DNA of 64,000 bases. Origin: Halobacillus campisalis (GTDB taxonomy: Bacteria > Bacillota > Bacilli > Bacillales > Halobacillaceae). The first letter of the stretch is position 1; each line of letters opens with the position of its first letter. The notes below the pieces were generated by a model. It was not told the origin of the DNA and ran no database searches. It was given only the letters and a program-made list of their open reading frames with translations. The DNA lies in contig NZ_JAPVRC010000003.1 in assembly GCF_030345335.1 (NCBI RefSeq), positions 388,794 to 452,793 of the forward strand. The letters are read 5' to 3'. Of this stretch, positions 15,533 through 26,244 are shown piece by piece. A program made the position numbers and the translations under genes.

Positions 15533-15533
15533 A

Positions 15534-16250
15534 TTATTCGATCGGTTCTTTATTGGGCGTACCAGCTTTTCTTGGATATTTCTTCGGCGTTTTACGGCGT
15601 TTTTCAATCAGCGCGATGTTGCGTTCACTGTCTTCTTCAGGCAGCTTGAACGTATTTACACTGACCACTTCTCCACCCACCGTTTGAATCGCGACGTTCG
15701 CATCTTCCATTTCTTCCGCTAAGTTCGGGCCTTTCATCGCTAGAAAATGGCCGCCTTTTGCAGTAAGCGGCAGGCAAAGCTCGCTCAGTACGGACATGCG
15801 TGCCACAGCTCTAGCCATGACGAGATCATAGCCTTCACGAAACTTAGGATTTTTTCCGAAATTTTCAGCACGGTCATGATAAAAAGCGACATCTTTCAGC
15901 CCAAGTTCATGGGCTAAGTGATTCAAAAAGGTGATCCGCTTCTTGAGGGAGTCGACAATTGTCACTTTCAATTGCGGAAATGCGATTTTTAATGGGAGAC
16001 TTGGAAATCCGGCCCCTGCACCTACGTCGCAAATACGCAGTGGCTTTGTGAAATCATGATAAAACGCGGCTGTCAGCGAATCATAAAAGTGTTTCAAATA
16101 AACACCTTCCTGATCGGTGATCGCTGTTAAATTCATTTTTTCGTTCCACTCTACTAAAATCTCAAAATATTGCTCGAACTGTTTTTGCTGATGTTCGTCT
16201 AGTTCAATGCCTTGCTTTTGCAAGGCAGATAGAAAGGTGTTGATATCCAT
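15534..16250 (-). CDS. rsmG: 16S rRNA (guanine-N7) methyltransferase RsmG
   Basis: RsmG methylates a guanine in the 530 loop of 16S rRNA using SAM. The SAM-binding motif [15 protein letters not shown] is at about residues 73-87, followed by [11 protein letters not shown] and the MARAVA segment. The 238-residue length is normal and the tail is lysine-rich. It starts 15 bp after mnmG in the mnmE-mnmG-rsmG operon. In B. subtilis noc, soj and spo0J follow; here a terminator and unrelated genes do. Confidence 0.97.
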   Translation of the reverse strand: MDINTFLSALQKQGIELDEHQQKQFEQYFEILVEWNEKMNLTAITDQEGVYLKHFYDSLTAAFYHDFTKPLRICDVGAGAGFPSLPLKIAFPQLKVTIVDSLKKRITFLNHLAHELGLKDVAFYHDRAENFGKNPKFREGYDLVMARAVARMSVLSELCLPLTAKGGHFLAMKGPNLAEEMEDANVAIQTVGGEVVSVNTFKLPEEDSERNIALIEKRRKTPKKYPRKAGTPNKEPIE

Positions 16251-16265
16251 GGAGTCATCCTTTCA

Positions 16266-18155
16266 CTACTCGCCAGAAACGCGGGCGATTTTGCCTTGTT
16301 CAATATAAACGAGGAGGATAGAAACGTCAGCTGGATTCACGCCTGATACCCTGGAGGCTTGGCCGACAGAAAGCGGACGGACTTTCTTCAGACGGTCGCG
16401 TGCTTCCGTAGCCAATCCATTAATATCATCGTAATCGATGTCTTCAGGGATCGTTTTCGATTCCATTTTACGCATGCGTTCTATTTGCTCCAGCGCTTTT
16501 TTAATATAGCCAGCGTACTTCACCTGAATTTCCACTTGCTCGGTAACATCCTCGGCTAAAGGACGCTCACTAGGCGTCACACTTGCAATGACATCATATT
16601 TCATTTCCGGACGGCGGAGTAAATCAAGAGCTCGAACCGCTTCTTTTAATGGGCTGCCTCCTGATGACTCAATCGCCGCTTGAACGTCTTCTGTCGGTTT
16701 CAGCATCACTTGATCTAAGCGGTTTTTTTCTTCTTCAATCAAACGTTTTTTCTCTAAGAAGCGCTCGTAACGCTCGTCTGAGATCGTTCCTACTTGATGG
16801 CCGATTTCTGTTAAGCGCATATCGGCATTGTCATGACGAAGCATCAGACGGAATTCTGCACGAGAAGTCAGCAGTCGGTAAGGTTCATCCGTTCCTTTTG
16901 TGACAAGGTCATCGATCATGACACCGATATATCCTTGAGAACGGTCGAGAATTAATGATTCAAGATCCAATGCTTTTGCCGCTGCATTAATTCCTGCCAT
17001 CAAGCCTTGACCTGCCGCTTCCTCATAGCCAGACGTTCCATTAAGTTGACCTGCAGTAAACAGGCCGCTTATTTTTTTCGTTTCAAGCGTAGGCCATAGA
17101 GTCGTCGGTACGACAGAATCATATTCAATCGCATAGCCCGCTCGCATAATTTCCGCATTCTCAAGACCAGGAACAGTCTCCATCATTTCCTTTTGAATAT
17201 ACTCAGGCAATGATGTAGAAAGACCTTGCACGTATACTTCTTCCGTGTCTCTTCCTTCAGGCTCTAAGAAAATTTGGTGACGGGGCTTATCGTTGAAACG
17301 GACGATTTTATCTTCAATAGATGGACAATATCGCGGTCCAGTCCCTTTAATCATTCCTGAATACATCGCCGACAGTCCGAGGTTATCGTTAATCACTTTG
17401 TGTGTATGCTCGTTTGTATACGTCAACCAGCATGGAATCTGATCCGTGATGAATTCTGTCGTTTCATAAGAAAAGAAGCGCGGTTCTTGTTCACCAGGCT
17501 GTATTTCGGTTTTTGAATAATCGATTGTACGGCTGTTCACACGCATCGGCGTACCTGTTTTAAAACGGACCATTTCGATCCCAAGCTCTTCTAACTGTTC
17601 AGAAAGAGAAACAGAAGTACGCTGGTTATTCGGTCCACTTTCATAAGACAGGTCTCCGATGATGACGCGGCCGCGCATGAACGTTCCTGTCGTCACAATG
17701 ACGGTCGGAGCGTAATAGACGGCTTTCGTTTCCGTGACAACCCCTTTGATTTGATCGTCTTCTACAAGCAGCTTTTCAACCATTGCTTGACGCAAGGTTA
17801 AGTTTTCCTGCGTCTCTAGTACACGTTTCATTTCTTTTATATAAAGAGGCTTGTCTGCCTGCGCGCGTAATGCACGGACGGCAGGTCCTTTTCTCGTATT
17901 CAACAGGCGCATTTGGATATGTGTTTTATCAATCACTTTCCCCATTGCACCGCCAAGAGCGTCAATTTCCCGGACTACTACACCTTTGGCCGGCCCGCCA
18001 ATAGACGGGTTACACGGCATGAACGCAACCAAATCTAAATTTAGTGTCAGCATAAGGGTTTTTGCTCCGCGTTTTGCAGCGGCAATCCCAGCTTCCACTC
18101 CAGCATGACCGGCACCAATAACAATTACATCATAATGCCCTGCATCGTAAGTCAT
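16266..18155 (-). CDS. mnmG: tRNA uridine-34 modification enzyme MnmG (GidA)
   Basis: MnmG, with MnmE, installs the carboxymethylaminomethyl group at U34 of certain tRNAs. The N-terminal FAD site [18 protein letters not shown] (about residues 10-27) and the GidA signatures [24 protein letters not shown] and [13 protein letters not shown] are clear. The 629-residue length is usual. Operon with mnmE (25 bp upstream) and rsmG. Confidence 0.98.
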   Translation of the reverse strand: MTYDAGHYDVIVIGAGHAGVEAGIAAAKRGAKTLMLTLNLDLVAFMPCNPSIGGPAKGVVVREIDALGGAMGKVIDKTHIQMRLLNTRKGPAVRALRAQADKPLYIKEMKRVLETQENLTLRQAMVEKLLVEDDQIKGVVTETKAVYYAPTVIVTTGTFMRGRVIIGDLSYESGPNNQRTSVSLSEQLEELGIEMVRFKTGTPMRVNSRTIDYSKTEIQPGEQEPRFFSYETTEFITDQIPCWLTYTNEHTHKVINDNLGLSAMYSGMIKGTGPRYCPSIEDKIVRFNDKPRHQIFLEPEGRDTEEVYVQGLSTSLPEYIQKEMMETVPGLENAEIMRAGYAIEYDSVVPTTLWPTLETKKISGLFTAGQLNGTSGYEEAAGQGLMAGINAAAKALDLESLILDRSQGYIGVMIDDLVTKGTDEPYRLLTSRAEFRLMLRHDNADMRLTEIGHQVGTISDERYERFLEKKRLIEEEKNRLDQVMLKPTEDVQAAIESSGGSPLKEAVRALDLLRRPEMKYDVIASVTPSERPLAEDVTEQVEIQVKYAGYIKKALEQIERMRKMESKTIPEDIDYDDINGLATEARDRLKKVRPLSVGQASRVSGVNPADVSILLVYIEQGKIARVSGE

Positions 18156-18180
18156 TTTGGTCGTCTCTCCTTTAAATAAT

Positions 18181-19557
18181 TTATTTCCCTAAGCAAAACT
18201 GTGAAAACAGTTGGTCAATTAAGCTTTCATGAACAGCATCACCGATGATTTCTCCGAGCAGTTCCCACGTTCTCGTCACGTCTATTTGCACAACATCGAT
18301 CGGCACGCCCATCTCCATGCCTTCCTGGGCATCTTCGAGGGATTGCTTCGCCTGCTTCAATAATTGCACGTGACGGACGTTCGAGACGTAGGTCATGTCG
18401 CCGGTATCCAAATCACCTTCAAAGAACGTATCAGCGATAGCGTTTTCGAGCTGATCGATGCCTTCCTCACGAATGAGTGCTGTTGAAATAACCGGATGAT
18501 CAGCTGCCAACCTTTTCACTTCGTCAAGGTCAAGCTTTGGTTCTAAGTCCATCTTGTTGACGATGACAATAATATTCAAGTCTTCTACCGCTTCAAAAAG
18601 TTTCTTATCTTCTTCGGTGAGCTCATCTCCATAGTTTAACACGAGAAGGATGAGGTCCGCTTCTTTTAATACTTGTCTTGATCGTTCGACACCGATACGT
18701 TCGACGATGTCTTCTGTTTCTCTTATGCCGGCTGTGTCGATGAGGCGGAGCGGTACTCCACGAACGTTGACGTATTCTTCGATGACGTCCCTCGTCGTTC
18801 CTGGCACTTCGGTGACAATGGCTTTATTTTCATGGACGAGGGCATTCATGAGCGAGGATTTTCCGACATTTGGCCGGCCGATGATCGCTGTTCCCAGTCC
18901 TTCTCGCAAAATTTTTCCCTGGCGAGCGGTTGCAAGTAATTTTTCAACTTCTTCAAGGACTTCTTTTGTTTTCTCACGCATCATCTCATTCGACATTTCT
19001 TCGACATCATCGTACTCGGGATAGTCGATGTTCACTTCAACGTGAGCGAGAGTTTCCAGCAGTTTTTGACGGAGCTCTTGAATGAGATTCGATAAACGTC
19101 CGTCCATCTGTTTTAAAGCTACACTCATCGCACGATCGGTTTTGGCCCGGATCAAGTCCATGACGGCTTCCGCCTGGGAAAGGTCGATTCGTCCATTCAT
19201 GAATGCCCGCTTCGTAAATTCTCCCGGCTCGGCCAAGCGTGCGCCGCTTTCGAGTACGATTTCAAGTACACGATTAACGGAGACTAGTCCGCCATGGCAG
19301 TTGATTTCAACTACGTCTTCACGAGTGAATGTTTTCGGGGCTTTCATAACAGAAACCATGACTTCTTCCGCGACTTCTTCCGTTTTTCTATCGATCAGCT
19401 TTCCGTAGTGCATCGTATGAGAATCCACTTCTTTTAAATCTTTCCCTTGAAAAAGGGTAGCTGCTATCGATACAGCTTCTGGACCGCTTAATCGGACGAT
19501 TGCGATCGCACCTTCTCCCATTGGAGTCGATATCGCAGTAATCGTATCCATTTCCAC
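18181..19557 (-). CDS. mnmE: tRNA modification GTPase MnmE (TrmE/ThdF)
   Basis: MnmE is the GTPase partner of MnmG. The N-terminal tetrahydrofolate-binding domain begins [20 protein letters not shown]; the G domain has GRPNVGKSS (G1), the PGTTRD switch (G2), DTAG (G3) and NKMD (G4). The C-terminal motif C-L-G-K (FCLGK) is the expected C-x-GK. Length 458 residues is normal. First gene of the mnmE-mnmG-rsmG operon, with DnaA boxes in its upstream region. Confidence 0.98.
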   Translation of the reverse strand: MEMDTITAISTPMGEGAIAIVRLSGPEAVSIAATLFQGKDLKEVDSHTMHYGKLIDRKTEEVAEEVMVSVMKAPKTFTREDVVEINCHGGLVSVNRVLEIVLESGARLAEPGEFTKRAFMNGRIDLSQAEAVMDLIRAKTDRAMSVALKQMDGRLSNLIQELRQKLLETLAHVEVNIDYPEYDDVEEMSNEMMREKTKEVLEEVEKLLATARQGKILREGLGTAIIGRPNVGKSSLMNALVHENKAIVTEVPGTTRDVIEEYVNVRGVPLRLIDTAGIRETEDIVERIGVERSRQVLKEADLILLVLNYGDELTEEDKKLFEAVEDLNIIVIVNKMDLEPKLDLDEVKRLAADHPVISTALIREEGIDQLENAIADTFFEGDLDTGDMTYVSNVRHVQLLKQAKQSLEDAQEGMEMGVPIDVVQIDVTRTWELLGEIIGDAVHESLIDQLFSQFCLGK

Positions 19558-19594
19558 AGGCGGTCACCTCCTTTTCTGAACTTTTTATTTATAG

Positions 19595-19695
19595 TTATCC
19601 ACACGGGGGTAAAATTAAACTCACTAACAAATTAGATTAACATATGTCAGGGTGTTTTGGGAAGTCTATTATTCATTTTATCCACATGTGTATAA
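19595..19695. promoter_or_regulatory. DnaA boxes upstream of mnmE
   Basis: Perfect TTATCCACA boxes at 19595-19603 and 19678-19686; the second abuts TGTGTATAA (19687-19695, one mismatch) head to head. They lie about 3 kb left of dnaA. They may belong to a distal origin-region cluster or regulate mnmE. Confidence 0.65.
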
Positions 19696-19777
19696 CTTTT
19701 TTCTTTTTATTCCCTTTTTATTTATATAGGCTTTTAAATTTCCGTGTTGAAATTTTATAAGCTTTACTAAATAATAA

Positions 19778-19948
19778 GTTTCCGTTATCAAAAATAGAGT
19801 CTTAAGGGCCGGGAAATTACTCGCTTTCCATGGGCGTACGGTGAGCTTCCTCGGGCTAAAGCCCTCCGGGATCTCACCATGTACTATTTTCTCATAGGAG
19901 TCTCGCAATTTCCCGACCCTTCTTGCAATAGTTAAGAGGAACGGAAAC
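19778..19948. repeat. Dispersed intergenic repeat, copy R1
   Basis: A 171-bp element bounded by GTTTCCGTT and AACGGAAAC. Inside, GGGCCGGGAAATT (19806-19818) pairs with AATTTCCCGACCC (19907-19919). The middle shares CTCGCTTTCC, TGAGCTTCCTCG, TCTCACC and AGGAGTCTCGC with the copy at 25826-25993. No coding capacity. The gap 19558-20407 holds this, copy R2, the DnaA boxes and the jag terminator, and no gene. Confidence 0.85.
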
Positions 19949-20204
19949 ACCTTTAGCTTCAGTTGAGAGGATCCTCTACAATAATAAATATATTGGAAGC
20001 CGCTGAACGAAAATCCTCCCATCTCAAAGGAAGTAATACCCTCAGAATATATTTACTTATCGAAATCGCTTGAATAACAACCTTCTTAATAATTTACGGA
20101 TTATCCTAGTCCAGTGATTTGGTTATAGCTTTATAGTTTTAAATACTCCTACACTTGAATTTCGTTTAGAGAACCTACCAAGAGCATGTTGGTTTTAAAA
20201 AACG

Positions 20205-20325
20205 GTGAAGAGTGCTTAGTGAGCACCCGCAGATTGTTAGCATGAGGAGGCTCACCGCGCTCCCACGGAAAGCGAGTGATTTCCCGGATCTCCAAACGCT
20301 GTCAAACATAACGAAAACAGTACGA
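20205..20325 (-). repeat. Dispersed intergenic repeat, truncated copy R2
   Basis: Read on the minus strand it gives GTTTTCGTTATG (end sequence), CCGGGAAATCACTCGCTTTC, GTGGGAGCGCGGTGAGCC and TCCTC, the first half of the R1/R3 element. The second half with AGGAGTCTCGC is missing, so the copy is truncated and inverted relative to R1, 260 bp away. Confidence 0.75.
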
Positions 20326-20364
20326 ACATCATCAACACAGAAATTAGTATCTAAAATAGAAAAC

Positions 20365-20404
20365 AAAAAAATACTCCTGCCAAAGTGTTTGACAGAAGTA
20401 TTTT
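20365..20404 (-). terminator. Terminator of the rpmH-rnpA-yidC-jag operon
   Basis: On the minus strand AATACTTCTGTCAAA pairs with TTTGGCAGGAGTATT (two G-U pairs), followed by TTTTTTT, directly after the jag stop. Confidence 0.9.
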
Positions 20405-20407
20405 AAA

Positions 20408-21025
20408 CTATAACGGACGGATGACAATGTGGCGCTTAGGATCTCTCCCAGCAGAATCCGTCTCGACGTTTTGATTGTTTTGCAGGGCCGCATGAATAAT
20501 TTTTCTTTCATACGACGGCATAGGTTCTAAGTTAACCGGTTCCCCGATTCGTACCGCTTTATCAGCGAGACGCTGGGCTAAGGTTTCCAATGTTTCTTTA
20601 CGCCTGGCGCGGTAATTCTCAGCGTCCAGGATGACCGTATAAAACTGGTCGGTATCCCGGTTAACAGCTAGCTGCGCAAGAGATTGCAATGAGTTCAACG
20701 TTTGTCCACGTTTTCCGATCAACATAGCGATTTTTTCACCGATCATTTCGATGGAAATTTCGCGGCCGTTCGATTCGGTTTTGACCTGGACAGGTGCCCC
20801 CATCTGCTCTGCTACTTCTAAGATGAATGATTCGGCCTCCTGCACGGGATCCTTCGCAATTGAAACTTTCACGATAGCAGGCTTCGTTCCAAAAACTCCA
20901 AAAAATCCTTTTTTACCTTCATCAATGACGTCTATGTTTACCTGGTCCTTTGATGTTTGTAACTGGTCTAGTGCTGATTGGACCGCATCTTCAACTGTAG
21001 TTCCAGTAGCAGTCAATTGCTTCAC
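20408..21025 (-). CDS. jag: RNA-binding protein KhpB/Jag
   Basis: This 205-residue RNA-binding protein has the Jag N-terminal domain ([20 protein letters not shown]), a linker with [14 protein letters not shown], a KH domain with the GxxG loop [12 protein letters not shown] (about residues 122-133), and a C-terminal R3H domain (R-x3-H in [10 protein letters not shown]). KhpB binds RNA with KhpA and affects cell elongation in relatives. Start overlaps the yidC stop by 4 bp. Confidence 0.97.
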   Translation of the reverse strand: MKQLTATGTTVEDAVQSALDQLQTSKDQVNIDVIDEGKKGFFGVFGTKPAIVKVSIAKDPVQEAESFILEVAEQMGAPVQVKTESNGREISIEMIGEKIAMLIGKRGQTLNSLQSLAQLAVNRDTDQFYTVILDAENYRARRKETLETLAQRLADKAVRIGEPVNLEPMPSYERKIIHAALQNNQNVETDSAGRDPKRHIVIRPL

Positions 21026-21783
21026 TTAGCTGCGCCTCCTGTCGTATCTTTCATCATTGGCTTACGAATGAACAGGGTTTGTAAAATCATAACGATGTTA
21101 CCGACGATCCAGTATAAAGCTAGGGCTGAAGGGAAGAAGAATGCAAATGTCCCGATCATAAGCGGCATAATATAAAGCATCATCTGCATTTGCGGGTTTT
21201 GCGCTGCGGCCCCTCCGGCCATCATTAATTTTTGCTGTAAGAATGTTGTAGCTGCTGTCAAAATCGCTAAGAACGGATCAGCTGTACCTAGCTGCAGCCA
21301 TAGAAAATCGTGTGTTTGAATGGTTTCCGTACGCATGATCGCGTGGTAAAACCCGATCAATACCGGCATTTGTACAATAATTGGCAAACAACCAGCCAGT
21401 GGGTTGACCCCATTTTTCTGGAAAAGCTGCATCGTTTCCTGCTGCAGTTTCTGCTGAGACTGAGCATCTTTTGAGCTGTACTTAGAACGAAGCTCCTGCA
21501 ATTGAGGCTGAATCTCCTGCATAGCTTTCGAACTTTTCAACTGTTTGACGTTCAAAGGCAACAATACCAGACGAATGATGATAGTCACGATAATAATCGA
21601 TAAGCCATAGCTTCCATTCGTAGAATCGGCAAAAAATTGAAGCGTTTGAGATAACGGAAAAACTATATATTCATTCCAAAAACCTGTACTATCCTCGGTG
21701 ATTTCCTGATTGACCTCGGTACACCCGGATAAGAACGTAAGCACACCTGTCATCGCAAGTAATGCTATCCATTTGTTACGCAA
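21022..21783 (-). CDS. yidC: Membrane insertase YidC/SpoIIIJ (lipoprotein)
   Basis: YidC1 (SpoIIIJ) inserts proteins into the membrane and is needed for forespore development in Bacillus. The 253-residue protein has a lipoprotein signal with lipobox FLSGC (C about residue 21), then five membrane helices. The segment [20 protein letters not shown] carries the conserved arginine/helical-hairpin region; [19 protein letters not shown] is a family signature. Operon with rnpA and jag. Confidence 0.97.
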   Translation of the reverse strand: MRNKWIALLAMTGVLTFLSGCTEVNQEITEDSTGFWNEYIVFPLSQTLQFFADSTNGSYGLSIIIVTIIIRLVLLPLNVKQLKSSKAMQEIQPQLQELRSKYSSKDAQSQQKLQQETMQLFQKNGVNPLAGCLPIIVQMPVLIGFYHAIMRTETIQTHDFLWLQLGTADPFLAILTAATTFLQQKLMMAGGAAAQNPQMQMMLYIMPLMIGTFAFFFPSALALYWIVGNIVMILQTLFIRKPMMKDTTGGAAK

Positions 21784-21862
21784 CGTCCTTCCTCCTTACA
21801 CATTCACATTTCACTATAGAATAGTGTAGCACTTTTCCATAGGGAATGACTATAACATTTTG

Positions 21863-22213
21863 TCAGTTTCGCGACTTCTTATCTAAAAGCTTTGACTTAT
21901 ACAAAACATGGGTCAAGCTACTCTTAATTTCATGAAAGTCCATTTGGTGGGTCGGTTTTCTGGCAATGACTACTAAATCATATTCAGGCTTAATGTTCTC
22001 TTCCAATTCATGAAAAGCCTGCCTTAAGTACCTTTTGATCTGATTTCTCATCACGGCATGTCCGATCTTTTTACTGACCGATAATCCGATACGAAAATGG
22101 CTCTGATCCTTCTTTAAATAATAGAGGACAAGCTGTCTATTGGCGAATGACTGACCATGTTGAAATACTTTCTGGAATTCTTTATTTTTTTTGATTCGAT
22201 AAGTTTTCTTCAT
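21863..22213 (-). CDS. rnpA: Ribonuclease P protein component
   Basis: The 116-residue protein subunit of RNase P, needed for tRNA 5' processing. It begins [20 protein letters not shown] and carries the RNR motif [12 protein letters not shown] at about residues 64-75. It is basic and of normal length, between rpmH and yidC as in all Bacillaceae. Confidence 0.98.
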   Translation of the reverse strand: MKKTYRIKKNKEFQKVFQHGQSFANRQLVLYYLKKDQSHFRIGLSVSKKIGHAVMRNQIKRYLRQAFHELEENIKPEYDLVVIARKPTHQMDFHEIKSSLTHVLYKSKLLDKKSRN

Positions 22214-22297
22214 GGACTCCTGAACCTCCGAAAAGAAAAGCGCTCACGCTCAATTTAAACTTAAACTAGAAAAAAGACCACTGATTGCTTCAGTGGC

Positions 22298-22543
<246 letters not shown>

Positions 22544-22661
22544 TTAAAAGCAAAAGGCGTTATATAACAGATACTGTTACACAACAGATTTTTTGTCGAT
22601 TTATGAACTTTTTTAAAGAACATTCACAGGGGGTGTGTATAGTTTTTTAGAGCTTTTCAGA

Positions 22662-22909
22662 GTATCCACAACAAATATCGACAAGTTAATCACAAAATCT
22701 AGTACTGTGGAAAGATATTATCTACAAGTTGTTGAGGTTGTGGATAAGTTGCCGTGAACCATTGCAAGAAGTGTCTTTATCTGGTATTATATTTGTGTTT
22801 AACTGTGAATGACAAGAAACGGCAAGTAAAACTATTCACAGGTTGTGGATAACGTGTGGACATTTACTAACATCCTTGTTTAAAAACTTATCAACAGTTA
22901 TGTGGATAA
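22662..22909. other. oriC, DnaA-box cluster upstream of dnaA
   Basis: Perfect boxes (TGTGGATAA) at 22739-22747, 22844-22852 and 22901-22909; one-mismatch boxes at 22662-22670 (GTATCCACA), 22718-22726 (TTATCTACA) and 22888-22896 (TTATCAACA). This is the left part of the split Bacillus-type origin between rpmH and dnaA and probably also mediates DnaA autoregulation. The rest of 22433-23092 is AT-rich leader DNA without a gene. Confidence 0.92.
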
Positions 22910-23092
22910 TGATAACAACATTAAAAAACCTTTTTATAAAAGTGTGCAAACGTCCACAGATCCTCTCGAGTTTCAGGGTATCCAGCATTGCACAAATATT
23001 ATACAATGTCCTTTCGATCTTTTGATTACGTTCGAAAAAGAGAACGAAAGGTTTTTTTATTTTTTAAAAAGATAGGCGGAAGGGGTGAAAAC

Positions 23093-24445
23093 TTGGAGAA
23101 TATACATGAACTATGGGATAACACCTTAGAACAAATGAAAGAAAAAATAAGTAAACCCAGCTTTGAAACGTGGTTGAAGGCGACTAAAGCCGATTCTCTC
23201 AATGAGAATACTTTGACCATTGTAGCTCCAAATGAATTCGCACGGGATTGGTTGGAAAATCAATATGAAGGATTGATTACGGAGACTCTTCAAGAGGTGA
23301 CTGGAGCAGAATTATCGACTAAATTCATCATCCCGGAATCAAAGGACGACCAGCTGGAAGATGTGAAGCTTGCTGATAAAAAGGTGCCTAATGTTAGAAA
23401 CGGTAATGAAGAATCTACTCAAAGTATGCTGAATTCCAAGTATACTTTCGATACCTTTGTCATTGGTTCAGGCAACCGTTTTGCGCACGCCGCTTCCCTT
23501 GCAGTCGCAGAAGCTCCGGCAAAAGCTTATAATCCTTTGTTTATTTACGGGGGAGTCGGGCTGGGTAAAACCCACTTGATGCATGCGATCGGTCATTATG
23601 TGCTCGATCACAATCCGAATGCGAAGGTTGTCTATTTATCGTCTGAAAAATTCACAAATGAGTTCATCAACTCGATCCGAGACAACAGAGCGGTCAATTT
23701 TCGGAATAAATACCGTAGTGTCGACGTTCTTCTCATTGATGATATTCAGTTCCTGGCAGGAAAAGAACAAACACAGGAAGAATTTTTCCATACGTTCAAT
23801 ACACTCCATGAAGAAAGTAAACAGATCGTCATTTCCAGTGATCGTCCGCCAAAAGAAATACCAACATTAGAAGACCGCCTGCGTTCTCGTTTTGAATGGG
23901 GATTGATTACGGATATCACACCTCCTGATTTAGAAACGAGAATCGCTATCCTACGGAAAAAAGCGAAAGCAGAAGGTCTTGATATTCCTAATGAAGTGAT
24001 GCTCTATATCGCCAACCAGATTGATACGAACATTCGCGAATTAGAAGGTGCGCTTATCCGTGTCGTTGCTTATTCTTCACTGATCAATAGCGATATTAAT
24101 GCGTCACTTGCTGCGGAAGCGTTGAAAGATATTATCCCAAGCTCTAAGCCACGAGTCATTACTATTGAGGCGATCCAGGAGATGGTCGGGGAAAAGTATA
24201 ATATTCGTTTAGAGGATTTTCCAGCTAAGAAACGTACAAAATCTATAGCATTTCCACGTCAAATAGCTATGTATCTATCAAGAGAGCTAACAGATTTCTC
24301 TCTGCCGAAGATCGGTGAAGAATTCGGAGGCAGAGACCATACGACAGTCATCCATGCCCATGAGAAAATTTCAAAATTAATGGCGACGGACCAAAAGCTG
24401 CAAAAAGAGCTGGATGAAATCACAGAACAATTGAAAGCTCACTAG
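23093..24445 (+). CDS. dnaA: Chromosomal replication initiator DnaA
   Basis: The start is TTG 23093 ([20 protein letters not shown]), 6-7 bp after GGAAGGGGTG; the frame is open further upstream but homology begins here, giving 450 residues. Domain I is [13 protein letters not shown]; domain III has Walker [10 protein letters not shown] and Walker [10 protein letters not shown]; domain IV ends with the DNA-binding signature [16 protein letters not shown]. DnaA binds the boxes on both sides and opens the origin. Confidence 0.99.
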   Translation: MENIHELWDNTLEQMKEKISKPSFETWLKATKADSLNENTLTIVAPNEFARDWLENQYEGLITETLQEVTGAELSTKFIIPESKDDQLEDVKLADKKVPNVRNGNEESTQSMLNSKYTFDTFVIGSGNRFAHAASLAVAEAPAKAYNPLFIYGGVGLGKTHLMHAIGHYVLDHNPNAKVVYLSSEKFTNEFINSIRDNRAVNFRNKYRSVDVLLIDDIQFLAGKEQTQEEFFHTFNTLHEESKQIVISSDRPPKEIPTLEDRLRSRFEWGLITDITPPDLETRIAILRKKAKAEGLDIPNEVMLYIANQIDTNIRELEGALIRVVAYSSLINSDINASLAAEALKDIIPSSKPRVITIEAIQEMVGEKYNIRLEDFPAKKRTKSIAFPRQIAMYLSRELTDFSLPKIGEEFGGRDHTTVIHAHEKISKLMATDQKLQKELDEITEQLKAH

Positions 24446-24446
24446 T

Positions 24447-24600
24447 TCTGGATAATGTGTATAAGTAGAACACACCCATCAACAGTCTATCCACATGTGG
24501 ATAGACGCGGGTGACATGTTAAAATAAAGGTTATCCACAAATCCACAGCGCCTATTACTTCTATTACTACTTTTTTAATAATAATTAATATATATACAGG
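24447..24600. other. oriC, DnaA boxes, DnaA-trios and unwinding region
   Basis: Boxes: TCTGGATAA 24447-24455, TGTGTATAA 24456-24464, CTATCCACA/TGTGGATAG back to back at 24487-24504 inside a 22-bp perfect palindrome (24485-24506), perfect TTATCCACA 24531-24539, then a weak box to 24547. The next stretch CTATTACTTCTATTACTACT (from 24552) is, on the other strand, a series of DnaA-trio triplets (3'-GAT, AAT, GAA), followed by an AT-only tract. This is the known basal unwinding arrangement between dnaA and dnaN. Confidence 0.93.
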
Positions 24601-24613
24601 AGGAGTTTCTTCC

Positions 24614-25756
24614 ATGAAATTTTCAATTCAAAGAGAACAATTAATGGAGAGCGTACAAAATGTAATGAAAGCCATATCGTCGAGAACGACGATTCCAATT
24701 CTTACAGGCATAAAATTAGAAGCCACTCAAGATGGAGTGAAATTAACAGGTAGTGATTCAGATATTTCGATTGAATCTTTCATTCCTGCAGAAGAAGATG
24801 GAATTGTGTATGTAGAAAATATTGAACCAGGAAGCATTGTACTTCAGGCTAAATATTTCCCAGATATCGTACGTAAACTTCCTCAAAAAGATATAGATAT
24901 TGAAAGTGATGATAAACGTAATGTAACGATTCGCTCTGGTAAAGCTGAATTTCACTTAAATGGCCAGGACGCAGAAGAATATCCACAACTGCCTCAATTA
25001 CATACGGAGGACAGTTTTGAATTACCTATCGATCTATTAAAAAGTTTGATTCGCCAAACCGTATTCGCCGTTTCCTCCTCAGAAACTCGTCCTATTTTGA
25101 CGGGAGTACACGTGAAGCTTGAAAATGGTCATCTTCATTTCACAGCGACAGACAGTCACCGTCTGGCAGCACGTAATATTCCACTAGAGAAGAGGGAAGG
25201 GCAGGGAGAAATTCCTGCAGTGGTCATCCCAGGTAAAAGCTTGAATGAATTGAATAAAATTCTTGCCGACTCTGAAGATATTATTGAAATCAGTGTGACG
25301 GAGAATCAGGTCTTATTTAGAACTAAACATCTCTATTTCTTATCTCGTTTACTGGACGGCAATTATCCTGAGACGTCACGTTTAATTCCAGAAGAGAGTA
25401 AAACGACCGTAAAAATCGACACGAAGGAACTATTGCAGTCGATTGACCGCGCTTCTTTACTTGCTAAAGAAAACCGGAATAATGTCGTTCGCTTGATTAC
25501 TCAGGAAGGGAATCAAATCGAAATCAACGGAAACTCTCCTGAAGTAGGGAACGTAGTAGAAGAAGTCGTCGCTGATTCAATTGATGGAGAAGAGTTGAAG
25601 ATATCTTTCAGTGCGAAATATATGATGGATGCTTTAAAAGCTATCAATTACGATCAAGTGAAAATAGAGTTTACTGGGGCAATGCGTCCATTCCTCATTC
25701 GTCCGATCGATGATGAACAAATCTTACAATTGATTCTCCCAGTGAGAACTTACTAA
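24614..25756 (+). CDS. dnaN: DNA polymerase III beta subunit (sliding clamp)
   Basis: The 380-residue clamp monomer: three repeated clamp domains, starting MKFSIQREQLMESVQNVMKA and ending with the family C-terminus DDEQILQLILPVRTY. It tethers DNA polymerase to DNA as a ring dimer. AGGAGGAG precedes the ATG. Directly downstream of the oriC unwinding region. Confidence 0.99.
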   Translation: MKFSIQREQLMESVQNVMKAISSRTTIPILTGIKLEATQDGVKLTGSDSDISIESFIPAEEDGIVYVENIEPGSIVLQAKYFPDIVRKLPQKDIDIESDDKRNVTIRSGKAEFHLNGQDAEEYPQLPQLHTEDSFELPIDLLKSLIRQTVFAVSSSETRPILTGVHVKLENGHLHFTATDSHRLAARNIPLEKREGQGEIPAVVIPGKSLNELNKILADSEDIIEISVTENQVLFRTKHLYFLSRLLDGNYPETSRLIPEESKTTVKIDTKELLQSIDRASLLAKENRNNVVRLITQEGNQIEINGNSPEVGNVVEEVVADSIDGEELKISFSAKYMMDALKAINYDQVKIEFTGAMRPFLIRPIDDEQILQLILPVRTY

Positions 25757-25825
25757 TTTTTATATAAGGTTCTGATAAATTTCAGTTTTACTATTCATGT
25801 AAGCTCCCTGATGTGGAAGGTTTAG

Positions 25826-25993
25826 TTTCGAGACTTAAGGGGAGGTTCAGGGGCTACAGGAAACGGTTCGCTTTCCGTGGGGCGGGCGCTGAGCCTCCTC
25901 GAGCTTCGCTCTGTGGGGTCTCACCTGTCCCGCTAATCCCACAGGAGTCTCGCCGTTTCCTGTAGCCCCTCTGCCTAGTAAGTATCTCGAAAC
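25826..25993. repeat. Dispersed intergenic repeat, best copy R3
   Basis: A 168-bp element bounded by GTTTCGAGA and TCTCGAAAC. Inside, a 17-bp perfect inverted repeat: GGGGCTACAGGAAACGG (25851-25867) and its complement (25954-25970). Between the arms lie GCTTTCCGTGGGGCGGGCG, TGAGCCTCCTCGAGCTTCGC, TCTCACCTGTCCCGC and ACAGGAGTCTCGC. It has no coding capacity. Confidence 0.9.
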
Positions 25994-26244
25994 AACTGGC
26001 AAACAGTAAATCCAATGACACTACACCCTTCATATCAAATGACTAGCTAATAGTACATGGATGAAGGGAGCAGGAGACTCTTTTTATATAGTTGGAAGCA
26101 CTTCTTTCATCATTCTAGGGACTGGACTGAGCTGGCGATTTGAATTTAAAAAGCTGCAAACGTGATAACCACTACAGTGGAGTATATTTACCCTTCTTTT
26201 AATAAAAAGGTTCTTATTCAAGCTATGAAGTCCGTATATAGTGA

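Noticed and set aside
19678..20022. 114-codon minus-strand open frame in the mnmE-jag gap
   Set aside because: It covers repeat R1 and DnaA boxes and has no start signal or protein-like composition.
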